Part shown: positions 34,382-43,007 of the stretch, piece by piece | How positions within the stretch are numbered: position 1 is the stretch's first letter | Layout: each line of letters begins with the position of its first letter | Assembly (NCBI RefSeq): GCF_000526515.1 | Contig: NZ_JAGF01000001.1 | Location: 1,922,001-1,986,000 of the forward strand | Length of the DNA stretch: 64,000 nucleotides | From: Cellulomonas sp. KRMCY2 | Lineage (GTDB): Bacteria > Actinomycetota > Actinomycetes > Actinomycetales > Cellulomonadaceae | Reading direction: 5' to 3' | Program-made: the position numbers and the translations under genes | Notes under the pieces: model-generated | Database searches by the model: none | What the model was told of the DNA's origin: nothing | The model's input: the letters and a program-made list of their open reading frames with translations, nothing else

Positions 34382-34927
34382 GTGAGCGCACCCACGGCGA
34401 CACCCGACCACCAGGACCGCCCCGAGCAGCCGTACTCCGTCCGGTCTGCCCTGCCGCGCGACGTCCGCGAGATCCGCGACCTCGTCGCGCCCTACGCCGA
34501 CGAGCGGATCCTGCTCGCCAAGGAGATGGTCGGCTACTACGAGGCGGTCCAGGAGTTCGTCGTCGCCCAGGACGCGACAGCGGCGCTGATCGGCTGCGGT
34601 GCCCTGCACGTCATGTGGTCCGACCTCGCCGAGGTGCGCACGCTCGCCGTCCATCCGGCCTGGCGCGGGCACGGCGTCGGGCATGCCCTGCTCGGTGAGC
34701 TGCTCGACCGGGCCAAGGCGCTCGGCCTGCAGCGCGTCTTCTGCCTGACCTTCGAGATCGCCTTCTTCACGCGGCACGGCTTCCGGGCGATCGCCGGCAC
34801 CCCGGTGGACACCGACGTGTACGCCGAGCTGTTGCGCTCGCACGACGACGGCGTCGCGGAGTTCCTCGACCTGGCCCGGGTCAAGCCGAACACCCTCGGC
34901 AACACCAGGATGCTGATCGAGCTCTGA
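34382..34927 (+). CDS. argA: Amino-acid N-acetyltransferase (mycobacterial ArgA type)
   Basis: This 181-residue stand-alone GNAT protein acetylates L-glutamate (or glutamine) with acetyl-CoA, the first step of arginine synthesis. The sequence follows Mycobacterium tuberculosis ArgA (Rv2747) closely: YEAVQEF, VIGCGALHV-type segment, WSDLAEVRTLAVHP, the acetyl-CoA loop RGHGVGHAL, and the C-terminal LARVKPNTLGNTRML. A leaderless start is likely: TAGCGT (34369-34374) ends seven bases before the GTG. It is convergent with mutY and apart from other arg genes. Confidence 0.9.
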   Translation: MSAPTATPDHQDRPEQPYSVRSALPRDVREIRDLVAPYADERILLAKEMVGYYEAVQEFVVAQDATAALIGCGALHVMWSDLAEVRTLAVHPAWRGHGVGHALLGELLDRAKALGLQRVFCLTFEIAFFTRHGFRAIAGTPVDTDVYAELLRSHDDGVAEFLDLARVKPNTLGNTRMLIEL

Positions 34928-34942
34928 GGGGCCGCGACGGCG

Positions 34943-35830
34943 TCAGGTGGGCAGGCGGTAGGTGGTGCCGGCGACCCCGTCGGGCTCGGCCACGAGAAGC
35001 CCGTCGGCCGCGAGACCGGCGAGTGCGCGCTCCCGCTGCTCGTCACCGGTGACGACCTCGGCGAGCGCCGCCGCAGGCACGGACCCCGACGCGTCGCGCA
35101 GCGCAGCCATCAGCCGTCCGCGGGCCTGGCGGTCCGTCCCGGCCCACGCCTGCGACCGGCGGCGATGCCCCAGCGTGTCCGGCGGCATGCCGGCCGCCCG
35201 CCAGGCGCACAGCTGCTCGACCGGGCAGTCCGCGCACCGGGGCGAGCGCGCGGTGCACACCAGGGCACCCAGCTCCATCACCGCAGCGCTCCAGCCGGCG
35301 GCCCGTGCGTCGTTCAGGGGCACGATCTGCTCGGCCCGCCGCAGCTCGCCGACGCTCAGGTGCGGTGGCGGCAGAGCCGTGCCCTGGACGGTCCGGCCGA
35401 GGACCCGCCGCACGTTGGTGTCGACGACGACGGCGCGCCGACCGTGCGCGAAGGCCAGCACCGCAGCGGCCGTGTACGTCCCGACGCCGGGCAGCGCGAG
35501 CAGGGCGTCCGGTGCGGTCGGCAGCACCCCGCCGTGCCGCTCCACGACGACGCGGGCGCACGCCTGGAGCCGCAGCGCACGCCGCGGGTAGCCGAGGTGG
35601 TCCCAGGCCCGCAGCACGTCCGCGGTGCTCGCCTCGGCGAGGTCGGCAGCGGTGGGCCAGCGGAGCATCCAGGCACGCCACAGCGGCTCCACCCGCACGA
35701 CCGGCGTCTGCTGGAGCATCACCTCGCTGACCAGCACGCCCCAGGCGGTGCGGTCGGGCGCACGCCAGGGCAGGTCGCGCGCGTGCTCGTCGAACCACGC
35801 CAGGACCGGCGCGACCAGCGGGTGCTCCAC
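34943..35830 (-). CDS. mutY: A/G-specific adenine glycosylase MutY
   Basis: This 295-residue HhH-GPD DNA repair glycosylase removes adenine mispaired with 8-oxoguanine. The catalytic Glu36 (SEVMLQQT), the helix-hairpin-helix LPGVGTYTAAAV with catalytic Asp137 (VVVDTNVRR), and the 4Fe-4S cluster ligands Cys192, Cys199, Cys202 and Cys208 (C-x6-C-x2-C-x5-C) are all present. The C-terminal region is short, like mycobacterial MutY (about 300 residues). The GTG at 35830 has a CATGAT -10-like box six bases upstream, so it is probably leaderless. Longer in-frame starts add an Arg/Pro-rich stretch without homology. Confidence 0.92.
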   Translation of the reverse strand: MEHPLVAPVLAWFDEHARDLPWRAPDRTAWGVLVSEVMLQQTPVVRVEPLWRAWMLRWPTAADLAEASTADVLRAWDHLGYPRRALRLQACARVVVERHGGVLPTAPDALLALPGVGTYTAAAVLAFAHGRRAVVVDTNVRRVLGRTVQGTALPPPHLSVGELRRAEQIVPLNDARAAGWSAAVMELGALVCTARSPRCADCPVEQLCAWRAAGMPPDTLGHRRRSQAWAGTDRQARGRLMAALRDASGSVPAAALAEVVTGDEQRERALAGLAADGLLVAEPDGVAGTTYRLPT

Positions 35831-35987
35831 CGTCCGATCATGCCGGACGGCCGGCGGCCCGCGTCCGGCCGACCGGGGACCGCGGTGGCCCGGTCCGGCC
35901 GCGTGGACCTCGTCGCACGACCCCCGGCGCGGCTCCCGTCCCCGAGCCGCGGGCGGTCGTAGCGTGAGGCGAGGGATGGAGGCGTCG

Positions 35988-36605
35988 ATGAGCACCGTGC
36001 TGCACCCGGTCGGACCGCAGCCGGAACGGGTCTACTGGATCCGCCGGCTCGTGATCGTGCTCGTCGCCGTTGTCGTCGTCCTGGTCGTGTTCGCCCTGCT
36101 GCGTGGCGGTGCGGACCCCGACGCCGATGCACCCGCCGACCCGGCCGGCTCGGCGGACCCGGCCGCGGCCGACGGCGCGGTGACGGACGACGCCGCGGCG
36201 ACCGACCCGGGCGGGCCGGCTGCCTGCACCGCGGCCGAGCTGGCCCTGACGCTCACGACCGACGCGACGACCTACGCCGCCGGCGTCCTGCCGATCTTCA
36301 CCGTCGCCGTCACGAACACCGGGACCGTCAGCTGCACCGTCGACGCCGGCGATCCGGGCCGGGAGATCCTGATCACCTCGGGCGCCGATCGCATCTGGTC
36401 GTCGCTGGACTGCCCCGCCGAGGGCGGTGAGCGGATGCTGCTCCTGGAGCCCGGTGCCCGCGACGCGGTCGACGTCGGCTGGTCGCGCATCCGCTCCGCC
36501 GAGGGCTGTGCGACCGGGCTGCCCGAGCCGCGGCCCGGCACCTACAACGCGGTCACCAAGCTCCTCGGCGCCGAGAGCGCGCCGGTCGTCTTCGACCTGG
36601 GCTGA
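35988..36605 (+). CDS. Membrane-anchored extracytoplasmic protein of unknown function
   Basis: This 205-residue protein has a short cytoplasmic N-terminus, one membrane segment (residues about 20-38, RRLVIVLVAVVVVLVVFALL), an Ala/Asp/Pro-rich linker (40-75) and a compact beta-rich outer domain with four Cys residues at about 80, 117, 145 and 169. The spacing suggests two disulfides and an immunoglobulin-like fold (FTVAVTNTGTVSCTV). Such proteins are common and undescribed in Cellulomonadaceae-like actinobacteria. The ATG at 35988 follows GGAGG; TAGCGT at 35960 may be its -10. Function not known. Confidence 0.75.
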   Translation: MSTVLHPVGPQPERVYWIRRLVIVLVAVVVVLVVFALLRGGADPDADAPADPAGSADPAAADGAVTDDAAATDPGGPAACTAAELALTLTTDATTYAAGVLPIFTVAVTNTGTVSCTVDAGDPGREILITSGADRIWSSLDCPAEGGERMLLLEPGARDAVDVGWSRIRSAEGCATGLPEPRPGTYNAVTKLLGAESAPVVFDLG

Positions 36606-36657
36606 TCCCGTCGGCGCTGGCTGATCCGCCTAGCGCCTGGGCTGATGCCGCCGGCGG

Positions 36658-37038
36658 TCAGCCCGCTGCGGCGGACTCGGCGGGGGTACCGCGCAGCAGG
36701 CAGAACTCGTTGCCCTCGGGGTCGGCGAGCACGATCCACGGCACGGCGCCCTGGCCGACGTCCACCCGCGTCGCACCGAGCACCACCAGGCGATCGAGCT
36801 CGGTCGCCTGGTCCGAGCCGTTCTCCGGGCGCAGGTCGAGGTGCAGCCGGTTCTTGACCGTCTTGCCCTCGGGGACGCGCAGGAAGAGGATCCCCCGCTG
36901 GGCGTCGCCGTCCGGCGCGACCCAGACCTCCTCGGGATCGTCGTCCTCGATCGCCCAACCGAGCGTCTCGGCCCACCACCTGCCGAGGACGACCGGATCG
37001 GCGCTGTCGATGCAGAGCTGGCTGATCACGACTCCCAT
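36658..37038 (-). CDS. VOC (glyoxalase/bleomycin-resistance) family protein
   Basis: This 126-residue single-module vicinal-oxygen-chelate protein has the beta-alpha-beta-beta-beta repeat pattern (CIDSADPVVLGRWWAETLGW, RLHLDLRP, VLADPEGNEFCLL). The C-terminal EGNEFC motif carries a typical metal-ligand Glu. Small proteins of this type act in detoxification or have unknown substrates. The ATG at 37038 has TACCGT six bases before it (leaderless). It stands alone, downstream of disA on the same strand but with a 117-bp gap and its own promoter. Confidence 0.8.
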   Translation of the reverse strand: MGVVISQLCIDSADPVVLGRWWAETLGWAIEDDDPEEVWVAPDGDAQRGILFLRVPEGKTVKNRLHLDLRPENGSDQATELDRLVVLGATRVDVGQGAVPWIVLADPEGNEFCLLRGTPAESAAAG

Positions 37039-37155
37039 CCGGGCACGGTAGCGCGCCCGGCGGCGCGCGGCGAGGGCCTGGACCTCAGAGGTTCGGACGA
37101 CCCGCCTCCGGGTCGCCAGGACTCAGGCGGGCGTCAGGCCCGGCCGACGGCGGGC

Positions 37156-38241
37156 TCAGACGTAGCGCTCGAGGATGCTCGACTCGGCCAGCCGGGAGAG
37201 GCCCTCACGCACCGCACGGGCCCGCTGCTCGCCGACGCCCTCGACGGCCATGAGCTCGTCGATCCCGGCCGCGAGCAGCTTCTGCAGGCCGCCGAAGTGT
37301 CCGACCAGGCGGTCGACGATCGTCGCGGGCAGGCGCGGCACCTTGGACAGCAGCCGGTAGCCGCGCGGCCCGACGGCACCGTCGAGCGAGTCGTCGACGG
37401 TGACCAGGCCGAGGATCCGAGCGATGTAGCCCAGGTCGAGCAGCTCGTTGGCGTCGAGGGTGGCCAGCGCCGCCTGCACCTCGGCCAGGGTGCGCCCGGT
37501 CCGCGGCGTCTCGGTGTAGTCGCGGATCACGAGCTGCCGGTCCGACCCGACACCGCCGATCAGCTCGTCGAGCTGCAGCGCCATCAGTCGGCCGTCGGTG
37601 CCGAGCTCGACGACGTAGCCCGCGATCTCCTCGGAGATCCGGCGGACCATCTCGAGCCGTTGCACGACGGCCGCGACGTCGCGCACGGTGACCAGGTCCT
37701 CGATCTCCAGGGCGGAGAGCGTCCCGGCGACCTCGTCGAGGCGCGACTTGTACCGCTCGAGGGTCGCGAGCGCCTGGTTCGCGCGGGACTGGATGATGTC
37801 GGAGCCCTCGAGCACGTAGCGCGAGTCGCCGACGTAGAGCGCGATGATCCGCATCGACTGGCTCACCGAGACGACCGGGAAGCCGGTCTGCTTCGCCACC
37901 CGTTCGGCCGTACGGTGGCGGGTCCCGGACTCCGTCGTCTCGATGGTGGGGTCCGGCAGCAGCTGGACGGCAGCGCGCAGGATCCGGGTCGCGTCGCGGT
38001 CGACCACGATCGCGCCGTCCATCTTGGCGAGCTCACGCAGCCGGGTCGCCTGGAACTCGACGTCGAGGCTGAAGCCGCCCGAGCAGATCGACTCGACGAC
38101 CTTGTCGTGGCCGAGCACGATCAGGGCGCCCGTGCGGCCCCGGAGGATGCGTTCGAGACCGTCGCGCAGCTCCGTCCCGGGCGCGACGGCGGCGAGGGTT
38201 GAACGCAGCATGTCCTCGGCGGAGCGCTCGGTGGTGACCAC
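37156..38241 (-). CDS. disA: DNA-integrity scanning diadenylate cyclase DisA
   Basis: This 361-residue octameric enzyme makes c-di-AMP from two ATP and senses branched DNA. The N-terminal DAC domain shows the DGA motif (Asp75-Gly76-Ala77) and the RHR motif (Arg108-His109-Arg110) needed for catalysis. The linker and C-terminal helix-hairpin-helix DNA-binding part ([16 protein letters not shown]) follow. The GTG at 38241 has TACGAT six bases upstream and gives the family length (about 360); a GTG at 38265 abutting the radA stop is an alternative. It follows radA on the same strand, the usual actinobacterial order. Confidence 0.95.
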   Translation of the reverse strand: MVTTERSAEDMLRSTLAAVAPGTELRDGLERILRGRTGALIVLGHDKVVESICSGGFSLDVEFQATRLRELAKMDGAIVVDRDATRILRAAVQLLPDPTIETTESGTRHRTAERVAKQTGFPVVSVSQSMRIIALYVGDSRYVLEGSDIIQSRANQALATLERYKSRLDEVAGTLSALEIEDLVTVRDVAAVVQRLEMVRRISEEIAGYVVELGTDGRLMALQLDELIGGVGSDRQLVIRDYTETPRTGRTLAEVQAALATLDANELLDLGYIARILGLVTVDDSLDGAVGPRGYRLLSKVPRLPATIVDRLVGHFGGLQKLLAAGIDELMAVEGVGEQRARAVREGLSRLAESSILERYV

Positions 38242-38265
38242 GTCCGAATCGTACGCGAGCGGCAC

Positions 38266-39711
38266 CTACGCCGGTCGCAGGCGGGGCCCGCGGGCAAGGC
38301 GCAGTGCCTGGCCGACGTCGGTCGCCTCGAGCAGCTCGAGACCGTCCGGTGCCTCGCCGGTCTCGACAGTTCCGGCCGGGACGACGGCCTTCGTGAAGCC
38401 GAGGCGTCGCGCCTCGTTCAGCCGCCTGCCCAGGCCGACGACCGGCCGGATCTCACCGGCCAGACCCACCTCGCCGATCGCGACCAGCTGGTCGACCAGC
38501 GGGACGTCCTCGCTCGCGCTCGCAGCGGCCAGGGCGATGCCCAGGTCGGCTGCCGGCTCGACGAGGCGTGCGCCACCGACGGTCGAGACGTACACGTCGC
38601 GGTCGGCCATCGGGACGCCCGCCCGGCGCTGGAGCACCGCGAGCACCATCGCCAACCGGCTCGAGTCCACGCCGCTGGTCACCCGTCGTGGGTTGCTCAG
38701 GAGGGTCGGGACGACGAGCGCCTGCACCTCGGTCGCGAGCGGGCGGCGGCCCTCGAGGGTCACCGTCACACAGGTCCCGGCGACGTGCCGCACGGTGTGG
38801 GACAGGAACAGCCCGCTCGGGTCCGGCAGCTCGAGGCAGCCCCGCTCGGTCAGGTCGAAGCAGCCGACCTCGTCCGTCGGCCCGTAGCGGTTCTTGGTCG
38901 CCCGGAGCATGCGCAGCCTCGAGTGCCGGTCGCCCTCGAACTGGCACACCACGTCGACGAGGTGCTCGAGCGTGCGCGGCCCGGCGACGTTCCCGTCCTT
39001 GGTCACGTGCCCGACCAGGAGGGCGGGGATGTCGCGTGCCTTGGCGGCGGCGATGAGTGCGGCGGCGACCTCGCGGACCTGGCTCACGCCGCCCGGGGCA
39101 CCGTCGACGAGGCTCGACGCGATGGTCTGCACGGAGTCGACGACGAGCAGGACCGGGTCGTGCGACTCGAGGTGCCCGAGCACGGCGCCGAGATCGGTCT
39201 CGGCCGCAAGGAGCAGGCCGGGCGCGAGCGCGCCGATCCGCTCCGCGCGCAGCCTGACCTGCCCCGTCGACTCCTCGCCGGTGACGTACAGCACCGTGCG
39301 CGGGCACCCGGCGGGACCGTTCGAGCCGGCCGGCCCGTGACCGGTCGCCACCCGGCTCGCGACGTCGAGCAGCAGCGTCGACTTGCCCACGCCGGGCTCG
39401 CCGGCCAGCAGGATGACGGCGCCGGGGACGAGGCCGCCGCCCAGGACCCGGTCGAGCTCGCCGATGCCGGTGGCCCGGGCCCGCGCCGGCTCGACGTCGA
39501 TGTCCGTGATCGGGCGGGCCGGGCCACGGGTGGGTGGCGTCGCCGCGGTGCGTGGTCCGGCGCCTGCCGGGCTGTCCTCGACGACAGTTCCCCACGCCTG
39601 GCACTCGCCGCACCGGCCGGCCCACTTCGAGGCGGTCCAGCCGCAGTCGGTGCAGGTGTAGCCGGGGCGCAGCGAGCGGGGCCGGGCGCTGCGTGCTGTG
39701 GTCGTCGACAC
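38266..39711 (-). CDS. radA: DNA repair protein RadA (Sms)
   Basis: This 481-residue RecA-related branch-migration helicase works in homologous recombination repair. It has an N-terminal zinc finger (Cys20, Cys23, Cys34, Cys37 in YTCTDCGW and GRCGEC), Walker A GEPGVGKST at residues 104-112, Walker B LLVVDSVQT, the RadA-specific KNRYG motif, and a C-terminal Lon protease-like domain (GEVGLAGEIRPV). The GTG at 39711 has TACCGT seven bases before it, indicating a leaderless transcript. The TAG stop directly abuts the upstream alternative disA start. RadA and DisA are functionally linked in DNA-damage sensing. Confidence 0.95.
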   Translation of the reverse strand: MSTTTARSARPRSLRPGYTCTDCGWTASKWAGRCGECQAWGTVVEDSPAGAGPRTAATPPTRGPARPITDIDVEPARARATGIGELDRVLGGGLVPGAVILLAGEPGVGKSTLLLDVASRVATGHGPAGSNGPAGCPRTVLYVTGEESTGQVRLRAERIGALAPGLLLAAETDLGAVLGHLESHDPVLLVVDSVQTIASSLVDGAPGGVSQVREVAAALIAAAKARDIPALLVGHVTKDGNVAGPRTLEHLVDVVCQFEGDRHSRLRMLRATKNRYGPTDEVGCFDLTERGCLELPDPSGLFLSHTVRHVAGTCVTVTLEGRRPLATEVQALVVPTLLSNPRRVTSGVDSSRLAMVLAVLQRRAGVPMADRDVYVSTVGGARLVEPAADLGIALAAASASEDVPLVDQLVAIGEVGLAGEIRPVVGLGRRLNEARRLGFTKAVVPAGTVETGEAPDGLELLEATDVGQALRLARGPRLRPA

Positions 39712-39830
39712 GCGGTCGACGGTAGTGCCCTGGTCCGACACGACCCGTCCGGCAGGCCGCACGGCGGGTGCCGATGCACCGGCGCACCCCGATCGGCTCG
39801 CCGACGGCCGTGGCCTTCTAGGCTGCGGCC

Positions 39831-40424
39831 ATGGGTGAGCAGCGGCAGCGCGGACGCCGGGCCGGTGGTGCGCGGGCGCGCGCCGAGATCGTGGCCGCCG
39901 CGCGTGTCGAGTTCGCCGAGCGCGGGTACGACGCGGCGAGCGTCCGAGGCATCGCCCGGACGGCGGGGGTCGACCCTGCGCTCGTGCGGTACTACTTCCC
40001 GGGCGGCAAGCCGGAGGTCTTCGCGGTGGCCGTCGCGGATCGGCCGACCGACCCGTCGCAGGTGGTCGCCGGGCTCCTGGCCGGCGGCATCGACGGCCTG
40101 GGCGAGCGGCTCGTCGCGAGCGTCCTGGACATCTGGGACGCCCCGGGCGGGCGCGAGCAGTTCCGCATCGTCTTCGGTGCCGCGGCCGCCGGCCAGGACA
40201 CCCTGGTCCGCGACTTCCTGGTCCGGGAGGTGTTCGTCCGCGTCGCTGCGGCGATGCCCGGGCCCGACGCTCCGCTCCGGGTGAGCCTGGTCGCGTCCCA
40301 GGTGGCCGGGCTGCTGGTGGCCCGGTACGTGCTCGAGGTCGAGCCGATCGCGAGCGCGGACGCCGCCGAGCTGGTCCGCCGGGTCGGCCCGGTGCTCCAG
40401 CACTACCTCGAGCCGTCCGGCTGA
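39831..40424 (+). CDS. TetR family transcriptional regulator
   Basis: This 197-residue repressor has a TetR N-terminal helix-turn-helix (about residues 14-60, ARAEIVAAARVEFAERGYDA then VRGIARTAGVDPALVRYYF). The ligand domain has the C-terminal features of TetR_C_17-like regulators. The ATG at 39831 is leaderless: TAGGCT (39819-39824) lies six bases upstream. It is directly upstream of an ABC export pair whose start codon lies in a long perfect palindrome, so it very likely represses that pair. Confidence 0.9.
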   Translation: MGEQRQRGRRAGGARARAEIVAAARVEFAERGYDAASVRGIARTAGVDPALVRYYFPGGKPEVFAVAVADRPTDPSQVVAGLLAGGIDGLGERLVASVLDIWDAPGGREQFRIVFGAAAAGQDTLVRDFLVREVFVRVAAAMPGPDAPLRVSLVASQVAGLLVARYVLEVEPIASADAAELVRRVGPVLQHYLEPSG

Positions 40425-40492
40425 TCCGGCGGCCGCCTGGTCCGAGCACCGACGACCGGCCGGCCGTCCCTTGTGCCGGTGGCCTGGCAGGT

Positions 40493-40522
40493 GTCAGTAT
40501 TCCCCGCATGGGGAATACTGAC
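40493..40522. promoter_or_regulatory. 30-bp inverted repeat covering the promoter and start codon of the ABC ATPase gene
   Basis: Arms gtcagtattcccc and ggggaatactgac are 13 bases each, perfect, with a 4-base centre gcat. The -10-like CAGTAT (40495-40500) is in the left arm, and the ATG start (40508-40510) begins in the centre, so the promoter is leaderless and fully covered by the site. Almost certainly the operator of the TetR protein just upstream. Confidence 0.85.
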
Positions 40523-41257
40523 GAACCGGTGATCCGGATCCGCGGGCTGCGCGTCGTGCGCGGTGGTCGGCACGGGGTCGAGGTGATCACCGGCATGGAC
40601 CTCGACCTCCCGGCGGGCCGGCTGATCGGGCTGCTCGGCCCGAGCGGGAGCGGCAAGACGACCTTGATGCGTGCTGTCGTCGGTGTGCAGGAGGTCGCCG
40701 AGGGGACCGTCGAGGTGCTCGGCCGACCTGCCGGCAGTCCCGTGCTGCGGCACCGGGTCGGGTACGTGACCCAGGCGCCGAGCGTCTACACCGACCTCAC
40801 GGTCGTCGAGAACCTGCGCTACTTCGCGCGGCTGCTCGGTGCGGTGGAGGACGACGTCGTCCGCAGCCTGCGGGACGTCGACCTGACCGCGCTCGCCGGC
40901 CGTCGGGTGGGCAACCTGTCCGGCGGGGAGCTCTCGCGCGTCTCGCTCGCCGTCGCCCTGCTCGCCTCGCCGGACCTGCTGGTGCTCGACGAGCCGACGG
41001 TCGGGCTCGACCCGGTGCTGCGCCGCGACCTGTGGAGCCTGTTCCGCGAGCTGAGCGACCGGGGGACCTCGCTGCTGGTCTCGAGCCACGTGATGGACGA
41101 GGCGGTGCGGTGCGACCGGCTCGTGCTCCTGCGGGACGGCCGGGTCCTGGCCGACGCGACCCTTGCCGAGCTGCTCGCACGGACCGGCGCGGACGACGTC
41201 GAGGGTGCCTTCCTGACCCTCGTCGAGGGCATGACGACCGAGGGGACCGCACGATGA
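40508..41257 (+). CDS. ABC transporter ATP-binding protein (drug/exporter type)
   Basis: This 249-residue ATPase has Walker A GPSGSGKTT (about residues 46-54), Q-loop YVTQAP, signature LSGGEL, Walker B LLVLDEPT and the H-loop SSHVMDEA. It pairs with the ABC-2 permease encoded next (ATGA overlap) to form an exporter, probably for drugs, antibiotics or lipids. The first residue (ATG at 40508) lies in the centre of the TetR operator. No Shine-Dalgarno; leaderless translation is expected. Confidence 0.92.
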   Translation: MGNTDEPVIRIRGLRVVRGGRHGVEVITGMDLDLPAGRLIGLLGPSGSGKTTLMRAVVGVQEVAEGTVEVLGRPAGSPVLRHRVGYVTQAPSVYTDLTVVENLRYFARLLGAVEDDVVRSLRDVDLTALAGRRVGNLSGGELSRVSLAVALLASPDLLVLDEPTVGLDPVLRRDLWSLFRELSDRGTSLLVSSHVMDEAVRCDRLVLLRDGRVLADATLAELLARTGADDVEGAFLTLVEGMTTEGTAR

Positions 41258-41985
41258 GCGCGAGACTGACCCTCGCCGGCGCCGAGCGGGTGCTGCGCCA
41301 GATCCGCCACGACCCACGCACGATCGCGATCCTCATCGTCCTGCCCTGTCTGCTGACGGGGTTGATCGCGTGGATGTTCGACGGCACGCCGGTGCTCAAC
41401 ATGCTCGGCCCGCTGCTCGTCGGCCTCTTCCCGCTGATCGTGATGTTCCTCGTCACGAGCGTCGCCACCCTGCGTGAGCGGCAGTCCGGGACGCTCGAGC
41501 GCCTGATGGCGACCCCCGTCGGCAAGGCCGACGTCGTGCTCGGCTACGCGCTGGCGTTCGCTCTCGTCGCGGTCGTCCAGGCGCTCGTGCTCGCCGCGTT
41601 CGCGATCTGGGTCTGCGGCATGGAGGTCCTCGGCGAGCTCTGGGTCGTGCTGCTGGTCGCCGTGCTCGACGCGATCCTCGGCACCGCGCTGGGCCTCGCC
41701 GGCTCGGCGGTGGCCAAGACCGAGTTCCAGGCGGTCCAGCTGATGCCCGTGATGATCTTCCCGCAGCTGATCCTCGGCGGCCTGGTCATGCCGCGCGACC
41801 AGATGCCGGACGTGCTCGAGGCGATCTCGCGCGTGTTCCCGCTCACCTACGGCATGGAAGCGCTGCAGCAGCTGGCCGCAGGTGCGGGGTTCGAGCAGGT
41901 CCGCGGCGCGGTGGGCGTGATCGTCCTGTTCATCGCCGGTGCACTGCTGCTCGGGGCCCTGACCCTGCGCCGTCGGACGCCCTGA
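41254..41985 (+). CDS. ABC-2 type exporter permease
   Basis: This 243-residue integral membrane protein has six predicted membrane segments and the ABC-2 features RERQSGTLERLMATPV (a coupling segment after the second helix pair) and FPQLILGGLVMP. It is coupled to the ATPase gene by an ATGA overlap. With the ATPase it forms a small DrrAB-like exporter under TetR control. Substrate unknown. Confidence 0.9.
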   Translation: MSARLTLAGAERVLRQIRHDPRTIAILIVLPCLLTGLIAWMFDGTPVLNMLGPLLVGLFPLIVMFLVTSVATLRERQSGTLERLMATPVGKADVVLGYALAFALVAVVQALVLAAFAIWVCGMEVLGELWVVLLVAVLDAILGTALGLAGSAVAKTEFQAVQLMPVMIFPQLILGGLVMPRDQMPDVLEAISRVFPLTYGMEALQQLAAGAGFEQVRGAVGVIVLFIAGALLLGALTLRRRTP

Positions 41986-42056
41986 GCGCGAGCCCTCCGG
42001 GTGCCACGTGCGGGCAGGCCATAGGCTGACCGCACAGCACAGGCAGGGAGAGACGG

Positions 42057-42929
42057 ATGAGCGACACCACATCAGGCAAGGGCCCCGGCGAGGACGAGAC
42101 GCGCAGGTGGCCCTTCGGCGGGGTCGGCGGCGGTGCCGATGCCGCTGCTCCCGGCACAGCGCCGTCGGACCCGATCGGCCGTGGCGCGCGTCGGCCGGGC
42201 GGGCCTGGCGCCTCCCCGACGCCTGCGCACGGTGCGGTCCCCAGCCACGCCGCCGGACCGTCGACCGGACCGGACGACGAGGAGCCGACCGGCCGCCGCC
42301 GCCCGCCGCTGTGGATGCTGATCACCGGCGGCGCTGTGCTCGTCGGCCTCGTGGTCGGCGCCGTGCTCGTGCTCGGCAACGACCCCGAGCCCCGGGCGGC
42401 CGCCGAGACCCTCGAGGCCGAGGTCGTGACGCTCCCGGTCCCCACGCCGACGGTCGACCCGATCGCCCGCGACGCCGGCACGCCGTTCTTCGAGGCCCTG
42501 CCGTCGACGGTGCTCGCCTACGCACTGAGCTCGGTCGAGCAGAACCCCCCGATGGTGGCAGCCGGTGCGCTCGAGGGCTACCGCCTCGGCTACACCGACG
42601 GCAGCCAGGACCTCGTCGTCCTGGCCGGCCAGTGGGCGACGCCCGAAGCCGCCGCGGCCGCCTACCAGGTGATGGTCCAGGAGCAGACGGCTGCGGTCGC
42701 TGCCGCCGGCGGCTCCGACGCCGGGGACGCGACCGAGGCCCCCGACGCGTCGAGCACCGACGTCGAGGAGGGTTCCGTCCAGGTCGCCGGCACCGAGGTG
42801 GGCCGCTACCTGGTCGCGCCGCGAGGTGACGGCACCGGTACCGTCACCTGGACCAACGGCACCGCCGTGCTCCAGGTCGACGGACCCGTCGAGGCCCTCC
42901 GGGACGTCTACACCGCGTACGCCCTGTGA
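42057..42929 (+). CDS. Membrane protein with Pro/Gly-rich cytoplasmic tail and extracytoplasmic domain
   Basis: This 290-residue protein has a low-complexity, Gly/Pro/Ala-rich cytoplasmic N-terminus (1-85), one membrane segment (about 87-107, LWMLITGGAVLVGLVVGAVL), and an extracytoplasmic region with a beta/alpha pattern (RLGYTDGSQDLVVLAGQWAT). An acidic Ser/Asp/Glu linker lies near residues 220-242. GGGAGAG precedes the ATG, and TAGGCT at about 42022 may be the -10. I do not recognise the family. Followed after 78 bp by proC, with direct repeats in the gap. Confidence 0.7.
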   Translation: MSDTTSGKGPGEDETRRWPFGGVGGGADAAAPGTAPSDPIGRGARRPGGPGASPTPAHGAVPSHAAGPSTGPDDEEPTGRRRPPLWMLITGGAVLVGLVVGAVLVLGNDPEPRAAAETLEAEVVTLPVPTPTVDPIARDAGTPFFEALPSTVLAYALSSVEQNPPMVAAGALEGYRLGYTDGSQDLVVLAGQWATPEAAAAAYQVMVQEQTAAVAAAGGSDAGDATEAPDASSTDVEEGSVQVAGTEVGRYLVAPRGDGTGTVTWTNGTAVLQVDGPVEALRDVYTAYAL

Positions 42930-42930
42930 T

Positions 42931-42986
42931 CGTGACAGGCTTGTGATCGTGACACTCTTGTGACGTGACCGTGACAGTCCCGTGAT
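42931..42986 (+). repeat. Three imperfect 17-bp direct repeats before proC
   Basis: Units cgtgacaggcttgtgat (42931-42947), cgtgacactcttgtgac (42948-42964) and cgtgacagtcccgtgat (42970-42986) begin right after the TGA of the membrane protein gene and end 21 bp before proC. They contain several TGA triplets. They may be binding sites for a proC regulator or slippage products. Confidence 0.7.
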
Positions 42987-43007
42987 CAGAAGAACAAGGA
43001 GCGTGCG

